A stretch of DNA of 64,000 nt, from NCBI RefSeq assembly GCF_900112815.1, contig NZ_FOND01000003.1, positions 62,001-126,000 of the forward strand, written 5' to 3'. Of this stretch, positions 38,741 to 46,398 are shown in pieces (position 1 is the stretch's first letter; every line of letters begins with the position of its first letter). The notes under the pieces are model-generated. The model did not search any database. It was given only the letters and a program-made list of their open reading frames with translations, and was not told the origin of the DNA. The position numbers were made by a program, and so were the translations under genes. The stretch is from Blastococcus tunisiensis. GTDB lineage: Bacteria; Actinomycetota; Actinomycetes; Mycobacteriales; Geodermatophilaceae.

Positions 38741-40531
38741 ATGACTGCTCTCCCGCCGGACGCCGCTGTGCCCGGAGCCGCCGTGACCACCGACGTCCTG
38801 ATCGTGGGCTCGGGTCCCGCTGGCGCCTCCGCGGCCCTCTTCCTCGCCACGTACGGGACGCAGGCGCTGCTGGTGACGAAGTACGGCCGGCTGTCCGACA
38901 CCCCCCGCGCGCACATCACCAACCAGCGCACCATGGAGGCGCTGCGGGACGCGGGCCTCGAGGAGCGGCTGATGCGGGAGGCGACGCCCTGGGAGTCGAT
39001 GGGGAACACGACCTTCTGCACGAGCCTGGCCGGTGAGGAGCTGGGCCGCATCCCCTCGTGGGGCACGGACACGGTGCGGCACGCGGACTACGAGCTGCAG
39101 AGCCCGTGCACGATGCTCGATGCCCCGCAGACGATCACCGAGCCGATCCTGGTCCAGGCCGCCCAGGAGCGCGGAGCGCGGGTCCGCTTCGACACCGAGT
39201 ACGTCTCCCACGTCCTGGAGGACGACGGCGTCACCACGACCGTCCGCGACCGGCTGACCGGCACCGAGTACACGATCCGCTCGAAGTACCTCATCGGTGC
39301 CGACGGCGCCCGCAGCAAGGTCGCCGCCGACCTGGACCTGCCCTTCGAGGGTCCCGGCGCGGTGGCCGGCGCGCTGAGCATCATCTTCGAGGCCGACCTG
39401 TCGCGGTTCGTCGCGCACCGCCCGTCGGTCCTCTACTGGATGCTGCAGCCCGGCGCGGAGAAGGAGGGCGTCGGCCTCGGGGTGCTGCGGATGATCAAGC
39501 CGTGGACCGAGTGGATGCTCATGTGGGGCTACGAGGTCGCGGCCGGTCCGCCGGAGCTCACCGACGAGGTCGTCCGGGAGCTGGCGGTGCAGCTGGTCGG
39601 GAGCGACGACTTCGAGATGCGGGTCAAGTCCCGCTCGCCGTGGACGGTCAACCACCACTTCGCGACGACGATCGCGCGCGGACGGGTGTTCTGCGCCGGC
39701 GACGCCGTCCACCGCCACCCGCCGACGAACGGGCTGGGCTCGAACACCTCCATCCAGGACGCCTACAACCTGGCCTGGAAGCTCGCGCACGTCGTCGCCG
39801 GGACCGCCGCGCCGTCGCTGCTGGACTCCTACGACGCGGAGCGGGCCCCGATCGCCCGGCAGATCGTCGAGCGGGCCAACCAGAGCATCGCCGACACCGG
39901 GAAGATCATCAGCGCCCTCGACCTGGAGCACACCGAGGCCGAGGCGCTCGAGCGGCAGCTCGCGCTGTGGAAGTCGCCCGGGCCCGAGGGGGAGAAGATC
40001 CGCGCGGCGGTGCGCGAGGCGATCGCCTACAAGGCCTACGAGTTCGACGCGCACGGGGTCGAGCACAACCAGCGGTACGCCTCGTCGGCGGTCGTGCCCG
40101 ACGGGACGCCGATGCCCGAGTACCGCCGCGATCCCGAGCTGTACGCCCAGCCGACGACCTGGCCCGGCGCCAAGCTCCCGCACACGTGGGTCACCGCGGA
40201 CGGGCACCGGGTGTCCACGCTCGACCTGGTCGGGCGCGGCCGGTTCAGTGTCGTGACCGGTATCGGTGGGGCCGCGTGGCTCGACGCGGCTCGGGCTCTC
40301 GGCGAGGAGTTCGGCCTGGACATCACCGGGGTCTCGATCGGCCCGGGCGAGCAGTTCGAGGACCCGTACGGGACGTGGGCCGACCTCCGGGAGATCGAGG
40401 ACGGCGGCGTGCTGCTGGTCCGGCCGGACCTGTACGTCGCGGCCCGGCACCTGTCCTCGCCGTCCTCGCCGGCCGACGCGCACGGCTGGCTGCGGGACGC
40501 GCTGGGTGCCGTCCTGGGCCGGACGGCCTGA
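38741..40531 (+). CDS. FAD-dependent aromatic hydroxylase (phenol or dichlorophenol 6-monooxygenase type)
   Basis: The 596-residue enzyme belongs to the class A flavin hydroxylases. VLIVGSGPAGASAALFLATYG binds FAD, LIGADGARSKV is the DG motif and CAGDAVHRHPPTNGLGSNTSIQDAYNLAWKL is the GD motif. The C-terminal 150 residues form the thioredoxin-like dimer domain of phenol hydroxylases. Closest resemblance is to 2,4-dichlorophenol 6-monooxygenase (TfdB) and resorcinol hydroxylase. It would ortho-hydroxylate a phenol with NAD(P)H and O2. The maleylacetate reductase gene follows by 20 bp, consistent with an intermediate such as hydroxyquinol or chlorocatechol. Confidence 0.88.
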   Translation: MTALPPDAAVPGAAVTTDVLIVGSGPAGASAALFLATYGTQALLVTKYGRLSDTPRAHITNQRTMEALRDAGLEERLMREATPWESMGNTTFCTSLAGEELGRIPSWGTDTVRHADYELQSPCTMLDAPQTITEPILVQAAQERGARVRFDTEYVSHVLEDDGVTTTVRDRLTGTEYTIRSKYLIGADGARSKVAADLDLPFEGPGAVAGALSIIFEADLSRFVAHRPSVLYWMLQPGAEKEGVGLGVLRMIKPWTEWMLMWGYEVAAGPPELTDEVVRELAVQLVGSDDFEMRVKSRSPWTVNHHFATTIARGRVFCAGDAVHRHPPTNGLGSNTSIQDAYNLAWKLAHVVAGTAAPSLLDSYDAERAPIARQIVERANQSIADTGKIISALDLEHTEAEALERQLALWKSPGPEGEKIRAAVREAIAYKAYEFDAHGVEHNQRYASSAVVPDGTPMPEYRRDPELYAQPTTWPGAKLPHTWVTADGHRVSTLDLVGRGRFSVVTGIGGAAWLDAARALGEEFGLDITGVSIGPGEQFEDPYGTWADLREIEDGGVLLVRPDLYVAARHLSSPSSPADAHGWLRDALGAVLGRTA

Positions 40532-40551
40532 CCCTCGCCGCGCGGGACGAC

Positions 40552-41610
40552 ATGACCGGGTTCCCCGACGGGTTCGACATCGACGGGCTGCCCACGCGGG
40601 TGCTGTTCGGCACGGGACGCCGGGCCGAGGTGGCCGCGGAGGTGGCCCGCCTGGGGCGGTCGGCGCTGCTGGTGACCGGCCGTTCCCAGGCGGCGTTCGT
40701 CGCGGAGCTCGAGCAGGCGCTGGGCGGTGGGCACGCAGGCACGCTCGACGGCGCGGTCGAGCACGTGCCCGTGCCGCTGGCCGAGCGGGCTCGCGCGGTC
40801 GCCCGCGAGACCGGTGCCGACGTGCTGGTCGCGGTGGGCGGTGGCTCGTCGGTGGGGCTGGCGAAGGCGATCGCGCTCACCGGCGGCCAGCCGGTCGTCG
40901 CGGTGCCCACCACCTACTCCGGCTCGGAGATGACCCCGATCTGGGGCACCTCGGAGGGCGGGCGCAAGACGACCGGGCGGGACGAGCGGGTGCGTCCGCG
41001 GGTGGTGCTGTACGACCCCGAGCTCACCCTGGACCTGCCGGCGGCGACGTCCGCCGCGAGCGGCATGAACGCGGTGGCGCACTGCGTGGAGGCGCTGTGG
41101 CTGGCGCCGGCCAACCCGCTGGTCGGGGCCCTGGCGGAGGAGGGTCTGCGCGAGCTGGCGGCCGCGCTGCCCGTCCTGCGGCGGTCCCCGCGGGACGTCG
41201 CAGTGCGGGGCGGGGCGTTGCGCGGTGCCTGGCTCGCCGGCACCGTCCTGGCCGCGGCGGGGACCGGGCTGCACCACAAGATCTGCCACGTGCTCGGCGG
41301 GCTCGGCCTGCCGCACGCCCAGGTGCACGCGGCGGTGCTGCCCGCGGTGACCGCCTTCCTGGCCGACGCGGCGCCGGGCGCCGTCGCGCGCATCCGGCGG
41401 TCCCTGGGTGTCGCCGACGCCGCCGAGGGGTTGTGGCAGCTGGCGGCCGACGCCGGCGCACCGACGTCCCTCGCCGACCTGGGACTGGCGCCGGAGCAGG
41501 TCGACGAGGCGGCGGACCTGGTGGCGCAGGCGGGCCCGGCGGCCCCACGGCGCGTCACCGCGGACGACGTGCGGTCCATCCTGGGCACGGCGCTGGCGGG
41601 CCGGCCGTGA
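40552..41610 (+). CDS. Maleylacetate reductase
   Basis: The 352-residue iron-type dehydrogenase starts at ATG 40552. It has NAD(H) motif AVGGGSSVGLAKAIAL, PTTYSGSEMTPIW, AASGMNAVAHCVEALW and GLHHKICHVLGGLGLPHA, all typical of TfdF-type maleylacetate reductases. It reduces maleylacetate to 3-oxoadipate at the end of hydroxyquinol and chlorocatechol routes. No intradiol dioxygenase is adjacent, so ring cleavage must be encoded elsewhere. Confidence 0.9.
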   Translation: MTGFPDGFDIDGLPTRVLFGTGRRAEVAAEVARLGRSALLVTGRSQAAFVAELEQALGGGHAGTLDGAVEHVPVPLAERARAVARETGADVLVAVGGGSSVGLAKAIALTGGQPVVAVPTTYSGSEMTPIWGTSEGGRKTTGRDERVRPRVVLYDPELTLDLPAATSAASGMNAVAHCVEALWLAPANPLVGALAEEGLRELAAALPVLRRSPRDVAVRGGALRGAWLAGTVLAAAGTGLHHKICHVLGGLGLPHAQVHAAVLPAVTAFLADAAPGAVARIRRSLGVADAAEGLWQLAADAGAPTSLADLGLAPEQVDEAADLVAQAGPAAPRRVTADDVRSILGTALAGRP

Positions 41611-41784
41611 CCCGATTTCTGAAGACGATCATCGCGGGGGCGAGCCGACGCTGACGTTCCTGGTGGGAAGCACCCAGTCCAGCGCTCTCGATGTCGTCCG
41701 CTCTCGCGGTCGGCACCAGGAGCCTTGACCGATGATCTCCGGTATCGGGACGCGGCCTGTCAGGGTTGTGAGCGAAGGGGAGCG

Positions 41785-42324
41785 GTGACGACTTCGTCAG
41801 GTGGCGGGCAGCAGGACGCTGGGGAATTCACGAGCATCGCGTTGGGAGCGGCGGCGATTGCCTCGGCCGCGCCGTGGTCGAGGCCGTGCGGAGCGGCCGG
41901 GCATGCACGACCCGGGCTCGAAGCGGTGCGAATGCTGCTGCCCGTCGCCCAACACGCATGGCGCACCGTCGATGCAGTGGCCGGGTCCGTCGAGCCGGAG
42001 CTCATGATGCGCAGTGGCACAGATGACGCTGGAGCCGTCGGGGAACTGCTCCAGGTGGCTGGTGACGTCGACCTGCTCGCCTACGCCGCACTCACCCTTA
42101 CCGCCGACGGGGACGAGCTCAGCCCCGACGAGCGGGTGGTCCGGACGTTCCTCGACGCACCGTCGACGGCCCGCCTGAGCCTTCCGGAGTTGCTCGTGGA
42201 ATTGCGAAGGAAGGCAGCGCACGACAGGCTGCGCGCAGAGGCCGCTGCGCTGGCCGCCGATGACGGTGACCGTGCCGAGGCGGCTGAGGTCCTCCGGGAC
42301 ATGGAGTCGCTGCGTGCGTGGTGA
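41785..42324 (+). CDS. Probable antitoxin partner of the MazF-like toxin (unassigned)
   Basis: The 179-residue ORF has GTG 41785 and a good ribosome site AAGGGGAG just upstream. The C-terminal 50 residues are helical, acidic and antitoxin-like (ELLVELRRKAAHD, AAALAADDGD, VLRDMESLRAW). Residues 1-120 are Ala/Ser-rich and unlike any family I recognise, so a shorter start is possible. Its last 11 nt overlap the GTG of the MazF-like reading frame, the usual antitoxin-toxin coupling. The role is inferred from position and C-terminus. Codon bias here is weaker than in neighbours. Confidence 0.45.
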   Translation: MTTSSGGGQQDAGEFTSIALGAAAIASAAPWSRPCGAAGHARPGLEAVRMLLPVAQHAWRTVDAVAGSVEPELMMRSGTDDAGAVGELLQVAGDVDLLAYAALTLTADGDELSPDERVVRTFLDAPSTARLSLPELLVELRRKAAHDRLRAEAAALAADDGDRAEAAEVLRDMESLRAW

Positions 42325-42618
42325 GGTGTATCGCCTTCGCTCCCCCCGGGGCGCCCGGGGCCATGGGCAGGCCGGCGGCCGCTTGCGATCGTCGTCCAGT
42401 CTGCTCTGCTGCCGCTGTCGACCTGGCTGGTCGCGCCGACCTCCACCTCGGCACGCGCGACCACGTTCCGTCCCGAAATCTCCCTCGAGGGCCGCTCCAC
42501 CCGGGTGCTGGCCGAGCAAACCGGTGCCGTGGATCCGCGGCGCTTGGGGGAGTCGGCCGGTCACCTCACCTTCGATGAACTGCGCCAGGTAGACGCTGCG
42601 TTCGGTCTCGGCCTCTAA
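42314..42618 (+). pseudogene. mazF: MazF/PemK-type toxin gene split by a frameshift
   Basis: From GTG 42314 one frame reads VRGEVYRLRSPRG, the MazF N-terminus. Near 42371-42376 the frame that continues the family changes: GRRPLAIVVQSALLPLSTWL, then TTFRPEISLEGRSTRVLAEQTGAVDPRRLG and LTFDELRQVDAAFG, up to TAA at 42616. The second part is in the same frame as the upstream antitoxin ORF but after its stop. One missing base (or a -1 slip in the GGCCGGCGGCC stretch) joins both parts into a roughly 100-residue ribonuclease toxin. Either the toxin is dead, expression needs frameshifting, or the sequence has an error. Confidence 0.75.
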
Positions 42619-43150
42619 CGGACACCCAGGACGTCGCCCCCCAGGAGCCCGCTACCCCGCGCGCGAGCCCTCTGTGATTGTTGTTCATGGTTGGGGTCTC
42701 GGCGCGGCGTCGTCCGGTCTGTGGGCGACGCTGGCCGAAAGCGGTGCCGGGCGCTCGGCCTGCGGTCCCTCCGGATGTCGCCGATCCCCCGGAACGGGCT
42801 GCGCGCCGGGCATTGCGAGCGGCCTGTTCCGCCTGCTTCAGGCGCTCGGGAGCATTCACCGTCAGGTAGGTGCTGCCGCTCTGACCGAAGTGGGACCACC
42901 TGTACCGGTGCTCCCCGATCGTCCACGTCGCCGCCATGTGCGCCCCACGGTCGACACGTTCGACGGGGAGCGTGTAGGCACGCCCTTCCTCCAGCGGGAA
43001 CCGGAAGAACTGACCGGGTGGCACGATCACGTCGCGGCACCACTCGACGACCGGGGGCAAATCTCGCTGCGCGTAGTCATGCCCGGACCAGTCCTCGGTC
43101 AACGCGAGCCGCACCTCGAGGGAGGCGAGCGGCCATCCAGGCCGTTGCAC
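42566..43150 (-). CDS. Hypothetical protein
   Basis: I do not recognise this 194-residue protein. From GTG 43150 the first 110 residues look genuinely coding (EVRLALTEDWSGHDYAQRDL, VIVPPGQFFRFPLEEGRAYTL, AATWTIGEHRYRWSHFGQSGSTYLTV). A charged helix LKQAEQAARNARRAARS follows, and then low-complexity sequence. The end overlaps the mazF tail by 53 bp on the opposite strand, so the C-terminal part may be frame-shifted or spurious. It sits in the accessory stretch with the toxin pair and debris. Confidence 0.45.
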   Translation of the reverse strand: MQRPGWPLASLEVRLALTEDWSGHDYAQRDLPPVVEWCRDVIVPPGQFFRFPLEEGRAYTLPVERVDRGAHMAATWTIGEHRYRWSHFGQSGSTYLTVNAPERLKQAEQAARNARRAARSGGSATSGGTAGRAPGTAFGQRRPQTGRRRAETPTMNNNHRGLARGVAGSWGATSWVSVRGRDRTQRLPGAVHRR

Positions 43151-43182
43151 CGCTCGACGGCCACGGACTGCTGACCCTCAAC

Positions 43183-43205
43183 GTCGGGACTGCAGCAGTC
43201 CCGAC
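43183..43205. promoter_or_regulatory. GGGACT-type palindrome upstream of the universal stress protein
   Basis: GTCGGGACTGC and GCAGTCCCGAC flank a single A: an exact 23-bp palindrome centred 33 bp before the usp ATG. The DosR/DevR box consensus is GGGACT-NN-AGTCCC. Here the same half-sites are separated by 5 instead of 2 nt. A -10-like TAGGAT (43215-43220) follows 9 bp after, so transcription would start at or next to the ATG. A factor of the DosR kind is a hypothesis; a terminator hairpin for an upstream unit is the alternative. Confidence 0.5.
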
Positions 43206-43226
43206 CATCAACCCTAGGATGAGTGC

Positions 43227-43622
43227 ATGACGATCGTCGTCGGATACATCCCGACCCCTGAAGGTGAAGCCAGTTTGGTTGCAGCGGTGGAGGAAGCGCG
43301 CCGCAGGGATGAGCCGCTGCACGTGGTGAACGTCCGAGCAAGCGACTCCTCCGAAGATCGCCGTTACCTCGAAGAGCCGGAGGTGGAACGTCTCACCGGC
43401 AGACTCGCGGGCATGGGTGTGATCTTCGAGGTCCAGCAGCTTGTCAGAGGCAAGGAGCCAGCCGAGGAGATCGTCGGCGCCGCCGAGCGGTTGAAAGCCA
43501 GCCTCATCGTCATCGGCATTCGACGGAGAAGGCCGACCGGTAAACTGATCTTCGGCAGTCAGGCCCAGCGCATCCTCCTCGATTCGGAGTGCCCAGTGCT
43601 GGCAGTGAAGCCCTCCACCTGA
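43227..43622 (+). CDS. Universal stress protein (UspA fold)
   Basis: The 131-residue single-domain Usp has MTIVVGYIPTPEGEASLVAAVEEA at the N-terminus and the nucleotide-binding G-2x-G-9x-G-S-like motif in RRRRPTGKLIFGSQAQRILLDSECPVLAVKP. It probably binds ATP. ATG 43227 has no clear Shine-Dalgarno, and TAGGAT 7-12 nt upstream suggests a leaderless message. GGGACT palindromes are classic for Usp genes under DosR in related bacteria. Confidence 0.85.
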   Translation: MTIVVGYIPTPEGEASLVAAVEEARRRDEPLHVVNVRASDSSEDRRYLEEPEVERLTGRLAGMGVIFEVQQLVRGKEPAEEIVGAAERLKASLIVIGIRRRRPTGKLIFGSQAQRILLDSECPVLAVKPST

Positions 43623-44108
43623 CCGGCGTGGGCTGGACGCCCGCGTCCATCAGCAGCTGGAGGCCGGGCCGGTGTCGAGCAGGTGAGCCTGGTTCGAGCT
43701 GCGGCCCAGAGTGCGCCGACGTGCGTGGTCCTCGGTCGCGAGTAGTTCGGCCGTTTGTGGCCCGAGGCCGGCTATTCGCAGCCGGGCCCCTTCCATCGTC
43801 GAGATGGTTGCAGCTTCTGAACCTGGCGCCCGAACTCGACGTCGCTTCTTGACTACCTCGAGGACGCTGAACAGGTGGGACCAAACACGCCCCGCGGGCC
43901 AGGGCTGGCCGAATGGTGCCTCCGAAATCGGCAGCACGAGGACACGCTCGCGCCGATCACGGCCAAGGATGCCGTGCGGGCGATCGCCACGGCGCATGTG
44001 TGCCTGGGTCCACGAGGGTCTCGCTGCTGTCGTGGATGGCAGGCAGCAGTGAGGACGCTGCTCCGGTCTGAACCGGGTCACTACCCGAGGCGCTTGTAGG
44101 GTTCGGCA
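43623..44108. other. 486-bp gap with a probable gene remnant
   Basis: No intact gene is evident. On the + strand 43821-44099 an open frame without a start contains a protein-like segment (about 43845-44010: LLDYLEDAEQVGPN, AEWCLRNRQHEDTLAP, ITAKDAVRAIATAHVCLG). It then dissolves into Arg/Cys-rich sequence. It looks like the eroded end of a larger gene; the family is not certain. Confidence 0.35.
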
Positions 44109-45158
44109 ATGCGTAACCCGAAGACGTTCTTCCGCCCGTTGGCCGTCGGTGCGCCGGCTCCGGTGCGGGAGGTGCCCTTCCGTCCCTCCCGAATGCTGCA
44201 CTTCTTCGACCCCTCGAACGCGAAGATGGTCGCCAAGCTGCCCGATCTGGCCAGCAAAGTCGACGTGTTGCTCGGCAACCTCGAGGACGCCGTCCAGGCG
44301 GTGAACAAGGACGCCGCCCGCGCGGGCCTGGTCGACGTGGCCCGGACGGTGGATCTGGGCGGTACTCAGCTGTGGACGCGGATCAACAGTTTGGACTCCC
44401 CGTGGGCGCTCGACGACCTCACGACCCTGGTCACCGAGATCGGCAACGAGCTCGACGTCATCATGGTGCCGAAGGTGGAGGGTCCGGAGGACATCCACTA
44501 CGTGGACCGGCTGCTGGCGCAGCTGGAGGTCAAGGGTGGCGTTCGCAAGCCGTTGCTGGTGCACGCCATCCTCGAGACGGCCTCCGGCGTGGCGCAGGTA
44601 GAAGAGATCGCGCTGGCGTCCCCGCGCATGCAGGGCATCAGCCTCGGGCCGGCCGACCTGGGCGCCGATCGTCGGATGAAGACCACCCGGGCCGGCGGTG
44701 GGCACCCGTGGTACCTCGTCCGGGAGGACCCTGTTGACAGCGACGTGCACGCCCCCCGGGCGACCTACCTGCAGGACGTCTACCACTACACGATCGGCCG
44801 GATGGTCGACGCCTGCGTGCAGGCCGGCATCTATCCCTACTACGGCCCGTTCGGCGACATCGGCGACGTGGTCGCCTGCGAGGACCAGTTCCGCAACGCC
44901 TACCTGATGGGATGCGTGGGGACCTGGTCCCTCCACCCGGTGCAGATCGACATCGCCCGCCGCGTCTTCTCGCCCGACGTCTCGGAGGTCGCCTGGGCGC
45001 GCCGGGTCGTCGATGCCATGGGCGACGGCACCGGCGCGGTCATGATCGATGGCAAGATGCAGGACGACGCCTCGGTGAAGATGTGCCGCGTCACCCTCGA
45101 CCTCGCCGCCGAGCTCGCCGAGCGTGACCCCGAGCTCAAGGAGCTCTACGGCCTTTGA
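44109..45158 (+). CDS. HpcH/HpaI-type CoA-ester lyase (malyl-CoA/beta-methylmalyl-CoA lyase-like)
   Basis: The 349-residue TIM-barrel lyase has NLEDAVQAVNKDAARAGLV (the CitE Glu-Asp motif), TQLWTRINSLDS, VIMVPKVEGPEDIHYVD (PKVE metal motif) and ISLGPADLGADRRMKT. The C-terminal VAWARRVVDAMGDGTGAVMIDGKMQDD is a CoA-lid pattern. It is longer than bacterial CitE beta subunits and closest in layout to malyl-CoA or citramalyl-type lyases, which split a 3-hydroxyacyl-CoA into acetyl- or propionyl-CoA and an oxoacid. No citrate lyase alpha or gamma genes are near. ATG 44109 lacks a strong ribosome site. An IS remnant begins at its stop. Confidence 0.82.
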   Translation: MRNPKTFFRPLAVGAPAPVREVPFRPSRMLHFFDPSNAKMVAKLPDLASKVDVLLGNLEDAVQAVNKDAARAGLVDVARTVDLGGTQLWTRINSLDSPWALDDLTTLVTEIGNELDVIMVPKVEGPEDIHYVDRLLAQLEVKGGVRKPLLVHAILETASGVAQVEEIALASPRMQGISLGPADLGADRRMKTTRAGGGHPWYLVREDPVDSDVHAPRATYLQDVYHYTIGRMVDACVQAGIYPYYGPFGDIGDVVACEDQFRNAYLMGCVGTWSLHPVQIDIARRVFSPDVSEVAWARRVVDAMGDGTGAVMIDGKMQDDASVKMCRVTLDLAAELAERDPELKELYGL

Positions 45159-45159
45159 G

Positions 45160-45479
45160 CCCGCCGATGCGCCGCCGAGGGCGCCAGTCTGACTTCGGCG
45201 GCGATCGCCACCGGCCCGGGCCGCTGCTTCCAACGCAGGTGCACGATCTTTGCGCACCATCGGCTGGGGCGTGCGCCGCGGCGAGGAACGGGGCCGGCTG
45301 GAGCGGTCCACCATGCCGGCGGGGCCGAACTCGAGGTAGCAATCCCGCCACCTGGCCGCCGTGGGGCACGAGACCTCAAACCGCTCCGCCGCCCGGACTA
45401 CGGGCCAGCCCTGGTCGACGATGCAGCAGGCCAGCCGAAGCCGGCCGGTCTCGGTGAGCGGCGCATTGCGGTGAATCAA
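45160..45479 (-). pseudogene. IS481-family transposase remnant (N-terminal part, frameshifted)
   Basis: From TTG 45479 the minus frame reads LIHRNAPLTETGRLRLACCIVDQGWPVVRAAERFEVSCPTAARW and AGMVDRSSRPRSSPRRTP, the helix-turn-helix start of IS481 transposases. The frame then breaks near 45255; the next segment (KIVHLRWKQRPGPVAIAAEVRLAPS) is in another frame and ends where the upstream lyase gene stops (45158). The catalytic DDE domain is absent. The bases to 45613 are probably the element's end. Confidence 0.8.
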
Positions 45480-45613
45480 GGGGGACCTCCTGGGTCGGAG
45501 TGGGTGCCTGGCGGTTCCCACAGCCAAACCCGGAGGTCCCTCCCTGCCTCAAGATCAGCCTCATCCGCAGGTAGTGCACCAACCTGTCCGAGCAGTACAC
45601 CTAGCCCGCGGGC

Positions 45614-46267
45614 CTAGGTCGAGCGGCGCGGCCGGAGCCCGATCAACGTCGCCGCGCTGGCCACCAGGGCGGGTACCCCCGGCGGCGTCGCCGGGACGAG
45701 GGCCAAGGCGATGGCCCCGCCCAGCAGCGCGACGGTCGCCCGGCGCCGGTCGCGGATCTCGGCGAACAGCAGCCCGAGGAAGAACGCAGGGAAGACCGCG
45801 TCCAGTCCGAGCGCGTTCGCGTCGAGCGGGGGAGCGAGGACGCCGGCCACCGTGCCGCTCACCCAGCCGGCGTAGTGGATGGCCGCGTGCCCGATCAGAC
45901 GCTCGCGCTGGAAGCTCCCACCGGGCTCGGCGGCCAGCACCCACGCCGACGTGACGACCGCCTGACCTTCGAATGCACGCCGAACGCGGCCTCCTCGCAA
46001 CGAAGAGCCGACCGCGAAGCCCATGGGGACGAAGCGGGAGTTCACCAGCGCGGCGGCGCTGACGGCTGCGCCGAGCCCGCCGCCGGCGACGAGGATTCCG
46101 ACGGCGGCGAACTGCGCCGCACCGGCGTGCATGAGCACCGACATCGCGATGACGGCGGCGGGGGGCATCCCGGCCGCGCTCGCCACGACCCCGAAGGACA
46201 GTGCGAGGGCGAAATTCGCTGCCGTGTAGGGCACGCCTTCCCGCATGCCTCGGCGCCACTCGTTCAC
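45614..46267 (-). CDS. azlC: AzlC family branched-chain amino acid exporter subunit
   Basis: The 217-residue protein starts at GTG 46267 (GGGAAGGGG upstream; ATG 46312 is the longer option). It has about six to seven hydrophobic segments. GVPYTAANFALALSFGVVASAAGMPPAAVIAMSVLMHAGAAQFAA is the AzlC signature. AzlC normally works with the small membrane partner AzlD encoded directly downstream. Here the next 450 bp are IS481 debris and a convergent gene, so azlD is missing. Function is therefore doubtful. Confidence 0.85.
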   Translation of the reverse strand: MNEWRRGMREGVPYTAANFALALSFGVVASAAGMPPAAVIAMSVLMHAGAAQFAAVGILVAGGGLGAAVSAAALVNSRFVPMGFAVGSSLRGGRVRRAFEGQAVVTSAWVLAAEPGGSFQRERLIGHAAIHYAGWVSGTVAGVLAPPLDANALGLDAVFPAFFLGLLFAEIRDRRRATVALLGGAIALALVPATPPGVPALVASAATLIGLRPRRST

Positions 46268-46302
46268 CCGCGCCCCTTCCCTCGGCCCGGTGGTGCTCCT
46301 AT

Positions 46303-46311
46303 TGTCGGACA
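46303..46311. promoter_or_regulatory. TGTCGGACA palindrome between azlC and CitE-like genes
   Basis: The 9-bp palindrome TGTC-G-GACA lies in the divergent gap of azlC (46267) and the lyase gene (46399). A nearly identical TGTC-T-GACA lies within the promoter of the second CoA-transferase gene (62368-62376). The pattern is like FCD-type GntR sites. The link is hypothetical. Confidence 0.35.
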
Positions 46312-46398
46312 TTAACCGCCCGGGTCTCACGTTCCTGCTTCTGCGGGCCGCGTCCGCCCGAGATGTCGCCCGCCCGTCGCCGACCGCAGGGGTCCCCG

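Noticed and set aside
43183-43205. Canonical DosR box
   Set aside because: The half-sites fit but the spacer is 5 instead of 2 nt; kept only as DosR-like hypothesis.
44109-45158. Citrate lyase beta subunit
   Set aside because: No citrate lyase alpha, gamma or ligase genes are nearby and the protein is longer than CitE of that complex.
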